Of a DNA stretch of 64,000 bases, positions 35,740 through 44,401 are shown in pieces; the first letter of the stretch is position 1, and the number at the start of each line of letters is the position of its first letter. This DNA comes from Saccharopolyspora ipomoeae (lineage in GTDB: Bacteria > Actinomycetota > Actinomycetes > Mycobacteriales > Pseudonocardiaceae), in assembly GCF_029952525.1 (NCBI RefSeq), contig NZ_JASAOF010000014.1, forward strand, positions 62,001 to 126,000, written 5' to 3'. The notes under the pieces were generated by a model that was not told the DNA's origin, did not search any database, and saw nothing but the letters and a program-made list of their open reading frames with translations. The position numbers were made by a program, and so were the translations under genes.

Positions 35740-37548
35740 GTGCGAGAGTTCAGCGCACCCGCCACTACGACAGTGGCAGAGGACGAGAACCTCACCGACA
35801 TGGTGTGGGCCAACGCGGAGCGTTTCGGGAGCACGGTGAGCTTCCGCCGCAGGGTGGACGGCACCTGGGTCGACGTCACCGCCGCGGACTTCGCGGCGCA
35901 GGTCCTGGCCGTGGCCAAGGGCCTGATCGCAGCCGGAGTGGAGTCCGGCGACCGGGTGGGGCTGATGTCCCGCACCCGCTACGAGTGGACGCTGCTGGAC
36001 TTCGCGATCTGGACTGTCGGCGGCGTCACAGTCCCGATCTACGAGACCTCCTCGTCCGACCAGGCCGAGTGGATCCTCACCGACTCGGGCGCGAAGGCGG
36101 CCATCGTGGAGACCGAGGCCCACCGCGCCGAGGTCGACAAGGTGATCGACCGGCTCTCCGAGGTCCGCCACGTGTGGCAGATCGAGGGCCCGACGAGCGG
36201 CGGCGCGGCCGGCGCGATCGACGAGCTCACCGCGCTCGGCGCGGAGGTATCGGACCAGCAGGTCCACGAGCGCCGCAAGTCGGTCAACGCCGAGGACCCG
36301 GCTACGCTCATCTACACGTCGGGCACCACCGGCCGCCCCAAGGGCTGCGTGCTGACCCATCGCAACATGCTCGCCGAGGTGCGGGCCGACATCGACGCGT
36401 TCCCGCAGCTGACCAAGCCGGGCAACTCGCTGCTGATGTTCCTGCCGATGGCCCACGTGCTCGCCCGCGCGATCACCATCATGTGCATCTACGGCAAGGT
36501 CACCCTCGGCCACACGCCGGACGTCAAGGACCTGATCAACGACCTCGGCTCGTTCCGGCCGACTTTCGTGCTGGCCGTGCCGCGCGTGTTCGAGAAGGTC
36601 TACAACACGGCCAAGCAGAAGGCCCACGGCGACGGCAAGGGCAAGATCTTCGACGCCGCCGAGGAAACCGCCGTCCAGTACTCCAAGGCGATGGACGACG
36701 GCGGCGCCGGGCTCGGCCTCAAGGTCAAGCACGCGGTGTTCAACAAGCTCGTCTACGGCAAGCTGCGCGCCGCGCTCGGCGGCCGCTGCATCGCGGCGGT
36801 GTCCGGTGGCGCGCCGCTGGGCGAGCGGCTCGCGCACTTCTTCCGCGGCGTCGGCGTCCCGGTGCTGGAGGGCTACGGCCTGACCGAGACCACCGCGGCC
36901 GCCGCGGTCAACGTCGAGGACGGCTTCAAGGTCGGCACCGTCGGCCGCCCGCTGGCCGGCACCACGATCCGCATCGCCGACGACGGCGAGGTGCTGATCA
37001 AGGGCGACGTGGTGTTCAAGGAGTACTGGAACAACCCGACCGCCACCAAGGAGTCCATCGAGGACGGCTGGTTCCACACCGGCGACCTGGGTTCCCTGGA
37101 CGACGAGGGCTACCTGCGCATCACCGGCCGCAAGAAGGAGATCATCGTCACCGCGGGCGGCAAGAACGTCGCCCCGGCCGTGCTGGAGGACGCGCTGCGC
37201 TCCCACCCGCTGATCAGCCAGTGCATGGTGGTCGGCGACCAGAAGCCGTTCATCGGCGTGCTGATCACGCTGGACCCGGAGTTCGTGCCGTCCTGGCTGG
37301 CCAACAACGGCCGATCGGCCGACACGCCGATGTCCGAGCTGATCAACGACCCGACGCTGCGGGCCGAGGTCCAGGGCGCGGTCGACGAGGCCAACAAGGC
37401 GGTCTCGCGCGCGGAGGCGATCAAGCAGTTCCGCATCCTCACCGAGGACTTCACCGAGGCCACCGGCGAGCTCACCCCGAGCATGAAGCTCAAGCGCAAC
37501 AAGGTCGCCGAGAACCACGCAGCGGACATCGAAGCCATCTACTCCTGA
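35740..37548 (+). CDS. fadD15: Long-chain fatty acid-CoA ligase
   Basis: AMP-forming acyl-CoA synthetase of 602 residues, matching Rv2187 (FadD15) in place and type. P-loop motif LIYTSGTTGRPKGC, motif GYGLTETTAAAA, the hinge GWFHTGDLG and C-terminal catalytic lysine region ELTPSMKLKRNKV are all present. It activates long fatty acids for degradation or lipid synthesis. The GTG at 35740 has CGGAGG seven bases upstream. The leader region 35467-35739 carries a small inverted TAAC/GTTA repeat. Confidence 0.94.
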   Translation: MREFSAPATTTVAEDENLTDMVWANAERFGSTVSFRRRVDGTWVDVTAADFAAQVLAVAKGLIAAGVESGDRVGLMSRTRYEWTLLDFAIWTVGGVTVPIYETSSSDQAEWILTDSGAKAAIVETEAHRAEVDKVIDRLSEVRHVWQIEGPTSGGAAGAIDELTALGAEVSDQQVHERRKSVNAEDPATLIYTSGTTGRPKGCVLTHRNMLAEVRADIDAFPQLTKPGNSLLMFLPMAHVLARAITIMCIYGKVTLGHTPDVKDLINDLGSFRPTFVLAVPRVFEKVYNTAKQKAHGDGKGKIFDAAEETAVQYSKAMDDGGAGLGLKVKHAVFNKLVYGKLRAALGGRCIAAVSGGAPLGERLAHFFRGVGVPVLEGYGLTETTAAAAVNVEDGFKVGTVGRPLAGTTIRIADDGEVLIKGDVVFKEYWNNPTATKESIEDGWFHTGDLGSLDDEGYLRITGRKKEIIVTAGGKNVAPAVLEDALRSHPLISQCMVVGDQKPFIGVLITLDPEFVPSWLANNGRSADTPMSELINDPTLRAEVQGAVDEANKAVSRAEAIKQFRILTEDFTEATGELTPSMKLKRNKVAENHAADIEAIYS

Positions 37549-37567
37549 CCCCACCGACGGACCCCCG

Positions 37568-37636
37568 GTCGAAAACCGCAACATTCGCGCGACGAAAACA
37601 GCGGTTTTCGTCCGGTCGAATACCGCGGTTTTCGAC
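37568..37636. repeat. Nested palindrome downstream of fadD15
   Basis: Outer arms GTCGAAAACCGC (37568-37579) and GCGGTTTTCGAC (37625-37636) are perfect. An inner perfect hairpin GACGAAAAC-AGCG-GTTTTCGTC lies at 37591-37612. Both could end transcription. Confidence 0.75.
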
Positions 37637-37661
37637 TTGAGGGGCCGGTTCGGGTGAACTT

Positions 37662-37701
37662 CGGCGGTGCGATCACCGGGAAACCGGTGTTCGCACCGCC
37701 G
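37662..37701. terminator. Long hairpin between convergent genes
   Basis: CGGCGGTGCGA then CACCGG, loop GAAA, CCGGTG then TCGCACCGCCG: 17 paired bases with one mismatch, followed by TTTTCG. It probably ends fadD15 and the opposite zincin gene. Confidence 0.8.
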
Positions 37702-37757
37702 TTTTCGTGCGTCCGGAGAGGATCGAAGGGCGCGGGGTTCGGTCCGGAGGTGCCGGG

Positions 37758-39056
37758 TCAGGAGAGGGTGCGGGGCAGGTCTTCGCCCCAGGCCTGGAGG
37801 AGTTGGGGGCTGGTGAGGCCGGTGGTCTCCAGGAGCGCCGACTCCGCGGCTTCCGGGGTGGTGGCCGTGGCCATGCGGCGGTAGAGGTCGGTGAGGCGGT
37901 CCTCGCCGATGCGTCCGGCCAGGTAGTGCACGATCGACCAGGACTGCTGGTAGGTGACGTCGAGGCGGCTTCCGGCCTGGTGGAACTCGCTGTTGGTCGG
38001 CAGCCGCAGCGGCGGGCCGACCTCGCTGACCACGCGGGCCAGCTCGGGAGCGATGTCGCGCGGAGCGAGCCCGGTCTTGCGGTAGCCGACGTAGTCCGGG
38101 AAGCCCTCCAGCATCCACATCGGAGCGCCGTCGGCGGTGACCGCGCGAGCCGCGACGTGGGTGATCTCGTGCCGCAGCACCACGCCCAGCGCCACCTCCG
38201 GGAGTTCCACCGACGTGCGCGGGGTGAGCACCACCCGGGCGCCCTCGACCCGCTTCGTCCGGATGTCCACCAGATCGGCGACCGCCACCCCGGCGATGCC
38301 GTCGACGGCGAACTCCGGCCCCACCAGCGCCCGCAGCTCCTCGGGCGATTCGGGGACCAGCACGCCCACCCGCTGCGCCCAGCCGCTCCCCCACACCTCG
38401 GTGACGTCGGCGACCGACGAGTCCAGCTGCGCCGCCACCCGGTCCACGGCCTTCGCGTCGTGGCCGACGACCAGCCCGCGATCGGTGCGCCGCACCTCGC
38501 ACGGCCCGAAGTCCCACGGTCCGCGCCAGGCGTCCGGCACGACACCGGTGTCGTCGGTGAGGTACCAGGACGCGCCCCGCCGGGCGAACAGGTAGCCCAG
38601 CGGGCGCTCGGTCGGCACCGAGTCCGCACCGGACAGCGCGTAGCGCAGCGCCACCCGGGACGCCAGGACGCCGTCGGCGGCGGGCACCGGGGCGTGCGGC
38701 AGCGGAGCGCCGTCGAGCCGGTAGTCGAAGGTCGTCAGCGGCACCGTCTGCAGGTTGTGGAACAGCTGCAGCTGCCGCTGCTGGAACTCGGCGGGCGCCT
38801 CGGGGTCCACGGTGGCCGCGAACGCCGCCTCGTCGCCGCTGCGGATCGCGTCCTGCCGACGCGCCAGCAGCTCGCGCACGGCCGTCTCAGGGGCGGGAAG
38901 CCGCGCCGCCAGACCGGCGTTCTCCGCCGGGGCGGGCCGAGGGGTGACCGGGGCCGGTTCGGGCAGACCCACCAGCGCGAGCCCGCCGAGCACCGCGGCC
39001 GACGCGGCGAGCACCAGCCAGCCGCGCGCTTTCCCGGTCGAAGACACGGATCGCAT
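37758..39056 (-). CDS. Membrane-anchored zincin-like protein
   Basis: A 432-residue protein with an N-terminal signal anchor (GWLVLAASAAVLGGLALVGL) and a proline-rich linker. An NTF2-like region (about 70-185) follows. The C-terminal domain carries VVLRHEITHVAARA, a HExxH zinc-binding motif, with a downstream acidic ligand candidate in MLEGFPDYVGY. That organisation resembles the peptidase MA family. It should act outside the membrane; substrate unknown. The ATG at 39056 has no strong ribosome binding site. It lies downstream of the NlpC/P60 gene with a 89-base gap. Confidence 0.8.
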   Translation of the reverse strand: MRSVSSTGKARGWLVLAASAAVLGGLALVGLPEPAPVTPRPAPAENAGLAARLPAPETAVRELLARRQDAIRSGDEAAFAATVDPEAPAEFQQRQLQLFHNLQTVPLTTFDYRLDGAPLPHAPVPAADGVLASRVALRYALSGADSVPTERPLGYLFARRGASWYLTDDTGVVPDAWRGPWDFGPCEVRRTDRGLVVGHDAKAVDRVAAQLDSSVADVTEVWGSGWAQRVGVLVPESPEELRALVGPEFAVDGIAGVAVADLVDIRTKRVEGARVVLTPRTSVELPEVALGVVLRHEITHVAARAVTADGAPMWMLEGFPDYVGYRKTGLAPRDIAPELARVVSEVGPPLRLPTNSEFHQAGSRLDVTYQQSWSIVHYLAGRIGEDRLTDLYRRMATATTPEAAESALLETTGLTSPQLLQAWGEDLPRTLS

Positions 39057-39145
39057 CGTAAGTCCGATCACCAACCCGGTCGACGTGGCCCGGGAAGCAG
39101 TTCGGGGCCGGTCCCCGGAGGAACCGGCCCCGAACGAGCGCTGGA

Positions 39146-40192
39146 TCAGCCCGCGACGCGACGCATCGAGGTGACGTCGCCGATCGACTTGTAGTCGCTG
39201 ACCTTGACCACGTCGCCCGAGGTCGGGGCGTGCACGGCCTTGCCGTTGCCGATGTACATCGACACGTGGCTGACCGGGCTGTAGTAGAAGATCAGGTCGC
39301 CCGGCTTGAGCTGGCTCGCCGAGATCGACTTGCCCTCGGTCACCTGGGTCTTGGTGGAACCGCCGATGGTCACGCCGGCCTGCTTGTAGGCCCACTGCAT
39401 CAGACCGGAGCAGTCGAAGGTGCTCGGGCCCTTGGCTCCCCACACGTAGGCGGAGCCCTGCTTGCTCAGCGCGGCGTTGACGGCCTCGACCGCCGCGCCC
39501 GCACCGGCGATGGAGCCGACACCGGTGTCGCCGTCGGAGATCAGCGAGTCCTGGTCCTCACCGCTGAGCTCGGCGTACTTCTCCTCGACCTTGTCGATCT
39601 GGTCCTGCATCGCCTTGGACTTGTTCTTCAGGTCCTCGGAGATGCGCGCGGCGTCCTGCTCGGCCTGGGCGGCGCGGTTGCGCGCGTCCTTGGCCGTGCG
39701 CTCGGCCGTCTCGGCCTGGTGCGTGGCGGCCGCCAGCGCCTTGACCGCATCGTTGTTGTCCTTGGCCAGCGCGTCCAGCGCGGAGGCGCGGTCCAGGAAG
39801 TCATCAGGGGTCTCGCTCACCAGCAGCGCGGAGAGCTTGTTCATCCGCGCGCCCTGGTAGGAGGCGTGGGTGAGCCTGTCGACCTGGCCGCGGAACTTCT
39901 CTTCCTCCCCGCGGGCCTGGTTGGCGACCTGCTCGGCCTGCGCGGCCTGAGCCTCGGAACGGGCCAGTTCGGCCTTCTTGGCCTCGTGGTCGTCCTCGGC
40001 CTTCTTCTTCTCCTCGGTGAGCTGCTCAGCCTGGTGCTGGAGCTCGCGGACCTGCTTGGCCGCGTCCGAGGCGGTGTTCGGGAGAGGCGGATCTGCGAGG
40101 GCGGCTCCGCCGGAGGTCATGCCGACGACGGCTGCGACCGCGGTTGCGGCCAGGGCACCTCGCAATGAGCGCTTGATTCCGTGCGACGCCAC
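39146..40192 (-). CDS. Secreted NlpC/P60 peptidoglycan hydrolase with coiled coil
   Basis: Cell-wall endopeptidase of about 348 residues, matching Rv2190c. A signal peptide (SLRGALAATAVAAVVGM, cleavage near ALADP) precedes a long coiled coil rich in A, E, K and Q (about 40-225). A C-terminal NlpC/P60 domain has the catalytic Cys in FDCSGLMQWAY, His in SHVSMYIGNG and HAPTSG. The coiled coil often blocks the active site until processed or bound by a partner such as FtsX. GTG at 40192 is favoured; AAGGAG lies 11 bases upstream and a GTG at 40201 is closer to it. Confidence 0.92.
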   Translation of the reverse strand: MASHGIKRSLRGALAATAVAAVVGMTSGGAALADPPLPNTASDAAKQVRELQHQAEQLTEEKKKAEDDHEAKKAELARSEAQAAQAEQVANQARGEEEKFRGQVDRLTHASYQGARMNKLSALLVSETPDDFLDRASALDALAKDNNDAVKALAAATHQAETAERTAKDARNRAAQAEQDAARISEDLKNKSKAMQDQIDKVEEKYAELSGEDQDSLISDGDTGVGSIAGAGAAVEAVNAALSKQGSAYVWGAKGPSTFDCSGLMQWAYKQAGVTIGGSTKTQVTEGKSISASQLKPGDLIFYYSPVSHVSMYIGNGKAVHAPTSGDVVKVSDYKSIGDVTSMRRVAG

Positions 40193-40576
40193 GTCGCGCA
40201 CAGCTCCTTCGTGCGTCCAACCGCCTGACCGCATGCGGAAAACCCGCTGGAACGCGGCCCGGTTCCCCGACAAAACCGAATCAGCGGCGCCTCGCGTGTC
40301 GCCCGGTCTGGACGACTGATCGCCACGAGGACTCAGGTAGGTTACGAAAGGTGAGGCGGCGCGTCTATACGCGGGTCCTGTTTTCTACTGAGCGCGACTG
40401 ATCTCCCCTAACGGAGGATAGTTGCTCGCTCACAGTGATGGATCATTCGGACTTATCACCTGGAACAGTGACAACAACACGCCCACCTTCGGGACACGGA
40501 GCGTGCTCGGGTGATCTTCTATGACTTCCGACACGTGGCGGAAGTCGCCAGGCGGGCCCGTTCCAGCGGCGAACGG
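40193..40576 (-). other. Long non-coding leader before NlpC/P60 gene
   Basis: 384 bases without a convincing gene. It contains TCACAGTGA (a 9-base palindrome) near 40430, a -10-like TAACCT on the minus strand near 40340, and a GC-rich stretch with GGGGAACCGG reminiscent of c-di-AMP riboswitches that often precede cell-wall hydrolases. The diagnostic GGGTGAAT and CAGCTAACCTCG parts of that riboswitch are missing, so I do not call one. Confidence 0.4.
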
Positions 40577-41938
40577 TCAGACCCTGTTCAACCGCGCCAG
40601 CAACATCGCCGAGGAGACCGCGTAGGCCCCGCGCCGCTGCACCGAGGTCACCACCGCCCGATCCGACGTGGCGACCACGACCTGCCTGCCCTCCGGCTCG
40701 GCCGCGACGAGATCGCGGATCACGTCGTCGGCCTGCACGCCCGAGTCGCTGAACAGCACCCGCACCCCGCGCGGCCCGGCCGTCGGCACCGCCAGCACGT
40801 CCGCCCCGTCGAACACCAGCGTGACCTCCGCACCCGTGCGCGCGGCCAGCGCGGCGAGCTGGTGCGCCAACCGATCCCGCTGATCCGCCAGCGGCAGCTC
40901 CGGGTACCCGGTCTTGGTGACGTTGTAGCCGTCGACGATCAGGTGCACCGCGGGCAGGCCCAGCAGCCGGTCCAGGGCGGCCACGTCCGCCACCGCACCG
41001 GCGACCGCCGTCTGCTCCCGCACCCGCCGCACCACGTCGGCCGGGCGCGGACCCGACCCGGCGGCACCCAGCTCCCGGCGCAGCCCGCTGACCGCGCCCT
41101 CCAGGGTCTCCAGCAGCAGCGCCAACCGGACCTCGTCGCCTTGCCGCGCCTCGCGGGCGCTCTCCCGCGCCACCTGAACCTCGGCGGCGGCCCGGTCGGC
41201 GCGCTGCCGCTCCTCCCGCGCGCGCTCCTGTTCCCGGTCCCGCTCGGCGGCGATCTCGGCGATCGCCGCCTCGCGGTCGGTGCGCGCCCGCGCGAGCTCC
41301 TCGCGCGCCGCCTCGGCCGCGTCCTTGGCCTCCCGCAGCCGCATGCCCTGCTCCCGCAGGCGCTTGCGCAGCCGGTCGGCCTCCTCGTTGCCCGCCGCCT
41401 GGTCCGCCGACTCCCGCGCCTCGGCCAGCTCACCCTTGAGGCGGTCGACCTCGGCGACCAGGCGCTCGACCTTGGCCAGCGCCGAATCCCGCTCGGCGCG
41501 CAGCTGCCCCTGCTCGCTGCGGAAGGCGATCAGCTCCGCGTAGTGCGGCGCGATCGCGGCGCCCAGCAGCACCGCGGCGGCCCCGACCACCACCGGATCC
41601 GGGTCCTCCAGCGACAGCGCGTCGGGGCGGTGGTGACGGCACCAGTCCAGCACCGACGTCCGGAACACCGACGACTCGCTCAGCGCGGTCAGCAGCGCGG
41701 GCTGGCCGAGCTTGGCGCGCTTGGCCGGTGCGAAGCGCACCACCGGGCGCAGCGCCGCCGGCACGTCCGACGGGCGCATCTCGTCGAGCGCCCCGGCTGC
41801 CAGGTCCGCGAGCCGCGCGCGCAGCGGTGGCGGCAGGTCCTCGAAATCGACAGGCGCAGCGCCGGAAGTGCGCTGTGCACCGTCCACAGCGGACTCCTCA
41901 GGGGTGGGACCGTCCTGTCCCGAACTCGCCGTCGCCAT
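40577..41938 (-). CDS. NYN (YacP-like) RNA-binding nuclease-fold protein
   Basis: A 453-residue protein. The N-terminal 130 residues are helical. A long coiled coil (about 140-270) full of A, E, R and D comes next. The C-terminal YacP-type NYN domain has HLIVDGYNVTKTGYPELPL, VTLVFDGADV, SDSGVQADDVIRDLV and VATSDRAV, the four acidic positions of the PIN-like fold. YacP/Rae1 of Bacillus cleaves mRNA on ribosomes, so an RNA role is reasonable. ATG 41938 is preceded by TAGCCT and GGGGGG. Confidence 0.88.
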   Translation of the reverse strand: MATASSGQDGPTPEESAVDGAQRTSGAAPVDFEDLPPPLRARLADLAAGALDEMRPSDVPAALRPVVRFAPAKRAKLGQPALLTALSESSVFRTSVLDWCRHHRPDALSLEDPDPVVVGAAAVLLGAAIAPHYAELIAFRSEQGQLRAERDSALAKVERLVAEVDRLKGELAEARESADQAAGNEEADRLRKRLREQGMRLREAKDAAEAAREELARARTDREAAIAEIAAERDREQERAREERQRADRAAAEVQVARESAREARQGDEVRLALLLETLEGAVSGLRRELGAAGSGPRPADVVRRVREQTAVAGAVADVAALDRLLGLPAVHLIVDGYNVTKTGYPELPLADQRDRLAHQLAALAARTGAEVTLVFDGADVLAVPTAGPRGVRVLFSDSGVQADDVIRDLVAAEPEGRQVVVATSDRAVVTSVQRRGAYAVSSAMLLARLNRV

Positions 41939-41944
41939 CCCCCC

Positions 41945-41950
41945 AGGCTA
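41945..41950 (-). promoter_or_regulatory. Putative -10 box (TAGCCT), leaderless NYN gene
   Basis: Minus-strand TAGCCT, six G residues, then ATG at 41938. The G run could also serve as a ribosome binding site, so leaderless status is less sure. Confidence 0.4.
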
Positions 41951-42005
41951 ATCGCCGATGTCCCCCACCCGTGCCACCGCCGCGTTGTCGGTAGGAGGAC
42001 GTAAC

Positions 42006-43730
42006 GTGCCGATGATGTCCGCGCACCGCCAGCTGAGCTTCGACGAGATCGCCATCAGCGACGAAATCCCGTTGCACGCAGCGACTTTCGTGGTGGTCGA
42101 CCTGGAGACGACCGGGGGTGATCGGGAGGGCGACGCGGTCACCGAGATCGGCGCGGTGAAGGTCCGCGGCGGGGAGGTGCTCGGCGAGTTCGCAACGCTG
42201 GTGAACCCCGAACGCGGCATCCCGCCCGCCGTCGTGTCGATCACCGGCATCACCGAGGCGATGGTGCACGACGCACCGCGCTGGGACAGCGTGCTGCCCG
42301 CGTTCCTGGAGTTCTGCCGGGGAGCGGTGCTGGTCGCCCACAACGCGCCGTTCGACATCGGGTTCCTGCGCGCCGGCTGCCAGAAGCTCGGGCTGGAGTG
42401 GCCGAAACCGCAGGTAGTCGACACCGTCCGGCTCGCGCGCCGGGTGCTCACCCGCGACGAGACGCCCAACCACAAGCTCGGCACGCTCGCCCGCGTCCTG
42501 GGCGCGCGCACCCAACCGGTGCACCGGGCGCTGGACGACGCGCGCGCCACCGTCGACGTGCTGCACTCGCTGCTGGAGCGCGTCGGCCCGCTCGGCGTGC
42601 GCACCCTGGAGGACCTGCTCGGGCACCTGCCCGACGTCACCCCGCAGCAGAAGCGCAAGCGCGGGCTCGCCGACGCGCTGCCCAACTCGCCGGGCGTCTA
42701 CCTCTTCCGGGGCCCCAACGACGAGGTCCTCTACGTCGGCACCGCCTCCGACCTGCGGCGGCGCGTCCGGCAGTACTTCACCGCGGGCGAGCGCCGAGCG
42801 CGGGTGAAGGAGATGGTCGGCATCGCCGAGCGCGTCGACCACGTCGAGTGCGCGCACCCGCTGGAGGCCGAGGTCCGGGAGCTGCGGCTGCTCTCCGCGC
42901 ACCAGCCGCGCTACAACCGGCGCTCGAAGTTCCCGCAGCGCGCGTGGTGGGTCGTGCTCACCGACGAGGCGTTCCCGAGGCTGTCGATCGTGCGCACGCC
43001 GCGCGAGGACGCGCTGGGCCCGTTCGGGTCGCGGCACGCCGCGAGCACCGCCGTCGAAGCGCTGCAGTCGGCGACGCTCGTGCGGCGCTGCACCGACCGG
43101 CTCTCGCCGCGCAAGACGCTCCGCCCGTGCGCCCTGCACGAGCTGGGCCGCTGCGGGGCGCCGTGCGCCGGACTGCAGAGCACCGAGGACTACGAGCCCG
43201 AGGTGATCGCGATCCGCGACGTCATCCGCGGGCGCAGCGGGCACCTGCTGGAACGGCTGCGAGAGGAGCTCCAGCGGCTCTCCGACGCCGAGCGGTTCGA
43301 GGACGCCGCCACCCACCGCGACCGGCTCGCCGACCTGGTCCGGTCGCTCGACCGCGGCCAGCGGCTGTCCGCTCTGGCGTCGATCCCGGAACTGGTCGCG
43401 GCCCGCCCGGACGGGCGCCAGGGCTGGCACCTGGCGGTCATCCGCCACGGCCGCCTCGCCTCCGCCGGGGTCGCCCGCCGAGGTGTCCCGCCGATGCCGG
43501 TCGTCGACGTGCTCCAGGCCTCAGCGGAAACCGTCCTCGACGGCCCCGGCCCCCTCCACGGCGCCACCGCCGACGAGACCCGAGTCCTCTACCGCTGGCT
43601 CACCACCGGCGGCACCCGCCTCGTCCGCACCACACCCCCCTGGACCGAACCGGCCTCAGCAGCCGCCACCTGGCGCTCGTGGCTCGACAAGGCCACCACC
43701 GGCAAAACCCCCTACGCCGCCCTCGACTGA
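42006..43730 (+). CDS. DEDDh exonuclease / GIY-YIG (UvrC-like) fusion nuclease
   Basis: A 574-residue protein matching Rv2191. The N-terminal DnaQ-type exonuclease has VVDLETTGGD, HNAPFDIGFL and HRALDDARAT. A GIY-YIG domain follows with SPGVYLF, VLYVGTASDLRRRVRQYF and the catalytic Glu in LEAEVRELRLL. Then come a cysteine patch CALHELGRCGAPC and a UVR helix pair near HLLERLREELQRLSDAERF. The UvrC C-terminal endonuclease and helix-hairpin-helix parts are absent, as in Cho. GTG 42006 has AGGAGG seven bases upstream. Confidence 0.93.
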   Translation: MPMMSAHRQLSFDEIAISDEIPLHAATFVVVDLETTGGDREGDAVTEIGAVKVRGGEVLGEFATLVNPERGIPPAVVSITGITEAMVHDAPRWDSVLPAFLEFCRGAVLVAHNAPFDIGFLRAGCQKLGLEWPKPQVVDTVRLARRVLTRDETPNHKLGTLARVLGARTQPVHRALDDARATVDVLHSLLERVGPLGVRTLEDLLGHLPDVTPQQKRKRGLADALPNSPGVYLFRGPNDEVLYVGTASDLRRRVRQYFTAGERRARVKEMVGIAERVDHVECAHPLEAEVRELRLLSAHQPRYNRRSKFPQRAWWVVLTDEAFPRLSIVRTPREDALGPFGSRHAASTAVEALQSATLVRRCTDRLSPRKTLRPCALHELGRCGAPCAGLQSTEDYEPEVIAIRDVIRGRSGHLLERLREELQRLSDAERFEDAATHRDRLADLVRSLDRGQRLSALASIPELVAARPDGRQGWHLAVIRHGRLASAGVARRGVPPMPVVDVLQASAETVLDGPGPLHGATADETRVLYRWLTTGGTRLVRTTPPWTEPASAAATWRSWLDKATTGKTPYAALD

Positions 43731-43747
43731 CCCGCGGACCCCAGCGG

Positions 43748-43829
43748 GGTGAACGGATTACTCCAGTATTCCGTTCACCGATTACTGGAGTATTCCGTCC
43801 CCGGATTACTCCCGTATTCCGTTCACCAC
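43748..43829. repeat. Three tandem palindromic units after nuclease gene
   Basis: Three units of about 25 bases start at about 43754, 43779 and 43802, each reading CGGATTACTCCxGTATTCCG or a close variant. The first is a near-perfect hairpin from GGTGAACGGA (43748) to TCCGTTCACC (43779). No spacers or cas genes are present. It lies between convergent genes and may terminate both. Confidence 0.8.
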
Positions 43830-43881
43830 GCGGATCAGCAGCGGGGGACGGATCACGGCCGTGATCCGGTCGGGGACGGGG

Positions 43882-44307
43882 TCAGGCGGTCATGTCGAAG
43901 GCCGCGTTGATCTTGGTGGGGCGGAGGCGGACGACGAGCTCGCCGGGGACGCCGTTGCGGCGGCCGAACTCCTCGGCCTTGTCGGGGCCCATGTAGCGGG
44001 CGGCGATCGTGGTGGCCGTCTCTACGAGGTCCTGCGGGTCTTCGGAGATCTCCGCCGTGCCCTGGACCTGGACGAACGCGAACGGCGGTTGGGGCAGGTC
44101 GACGCACAGCGCCAGCCTCGGGTCCCGGAGGATCGACTTGCCCTTGGCCGTGTCCTTGCCGGTGTTGAACACCAGCACGTCGCCGTCCACGACGAACCAC
44201 ACCGGCGCCACCAGCGGGCGCCCGTCGGCGGCCGTGAAACCGAGCAACCCGGTGCGGGTGCCCTGGGAGAGGAACTCGCGAACCTTCGGATCCTGCAGCG
44301 TAGCCAT
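43882..44307 (-). CDS. PPOX class F420-dependent flavin-fold protein
   Basis: Third split-barrel protein of this group in the window, 141 residues. It has MATLQDPKVREFLSQGTRTG, GFTAADGRPLVAPVWFVVDG, the loop DTAKGKSILRDPRLALCVD, and a C-terminal VVRLRPTKINAAFDM. Substrate unknown; the family uses F420, FMN or heme products. The ATG at 44307 is preceded by TAGCGT with a 7-base spacer and no ribosome binding site. Confidence 0.86.
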   Translation of the reverse strand: MATLQDPKVREFLSQGTRTGLLGFTAADGRPLVAPVWFVVDGDVLVFNTGKDTAKGKSILRDPRLALCVDLPQPPFAFVQVQGTAEISEDPQDLVETATTIAARYMGPDKAEEFGRRNGVPGELVVRLRPTKINAAFDMTA

Positions 44308-44314
44308 GCCCGGG

Positions 44315-44320
44315 ACGCTA
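44315..44320 (-). promoter_or_regulatory. Putative -10 box (TAGCGT), leaderless PPOX gene
   Basis: Minus-strand TAGCGT, CCCGGGC, then ATG at 44307. Confidence 0.5.
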
Positions 44321-44351
44321 CCGACCGCCCCCGGCCCGCGCCTGGAGAAAG

Positions 44352-44391
44352 CGAAGCGGCCCGGCACCCCGAGGGGTACCGGGCCGCTTCG
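44352..44391 (-). terminator. Terminator of the ctaE-qcrCAB unit
   Basis: CGAAGCGGCCCGG (44352-44364) and CCGGGCCGCTTCG (44379-44391) form a perfect 13-bp stem, extended inside by CCCC/GGGG. It lies 10 bases past the qcrB stop. Confidence 0.9.
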
Positions 44392-44401
44392 ACCGCGGTG
44401 C

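Noticed and set aside
35695..38517. A very long antisense frame across fadD15 and the zincin gene
   Set aside because: It crosses a fadD15 gene with all its motifs intact on the other strand and has no recognisable domain.
40193..40520. c-di-AMP (ydaO-yuaA) riboswitch before the NlpC/P60 gene
   Set aside because: GGGGAACCGG is present, but the GGGTGAAT and CAGCTAACCTCG parts needed for the fold are not seen.
43748..43829. Short CRISPR array
   Set aside because: The units abut with no unique spacers of constant length, the repeat is itself a full hairpin, and there are no cas genes.
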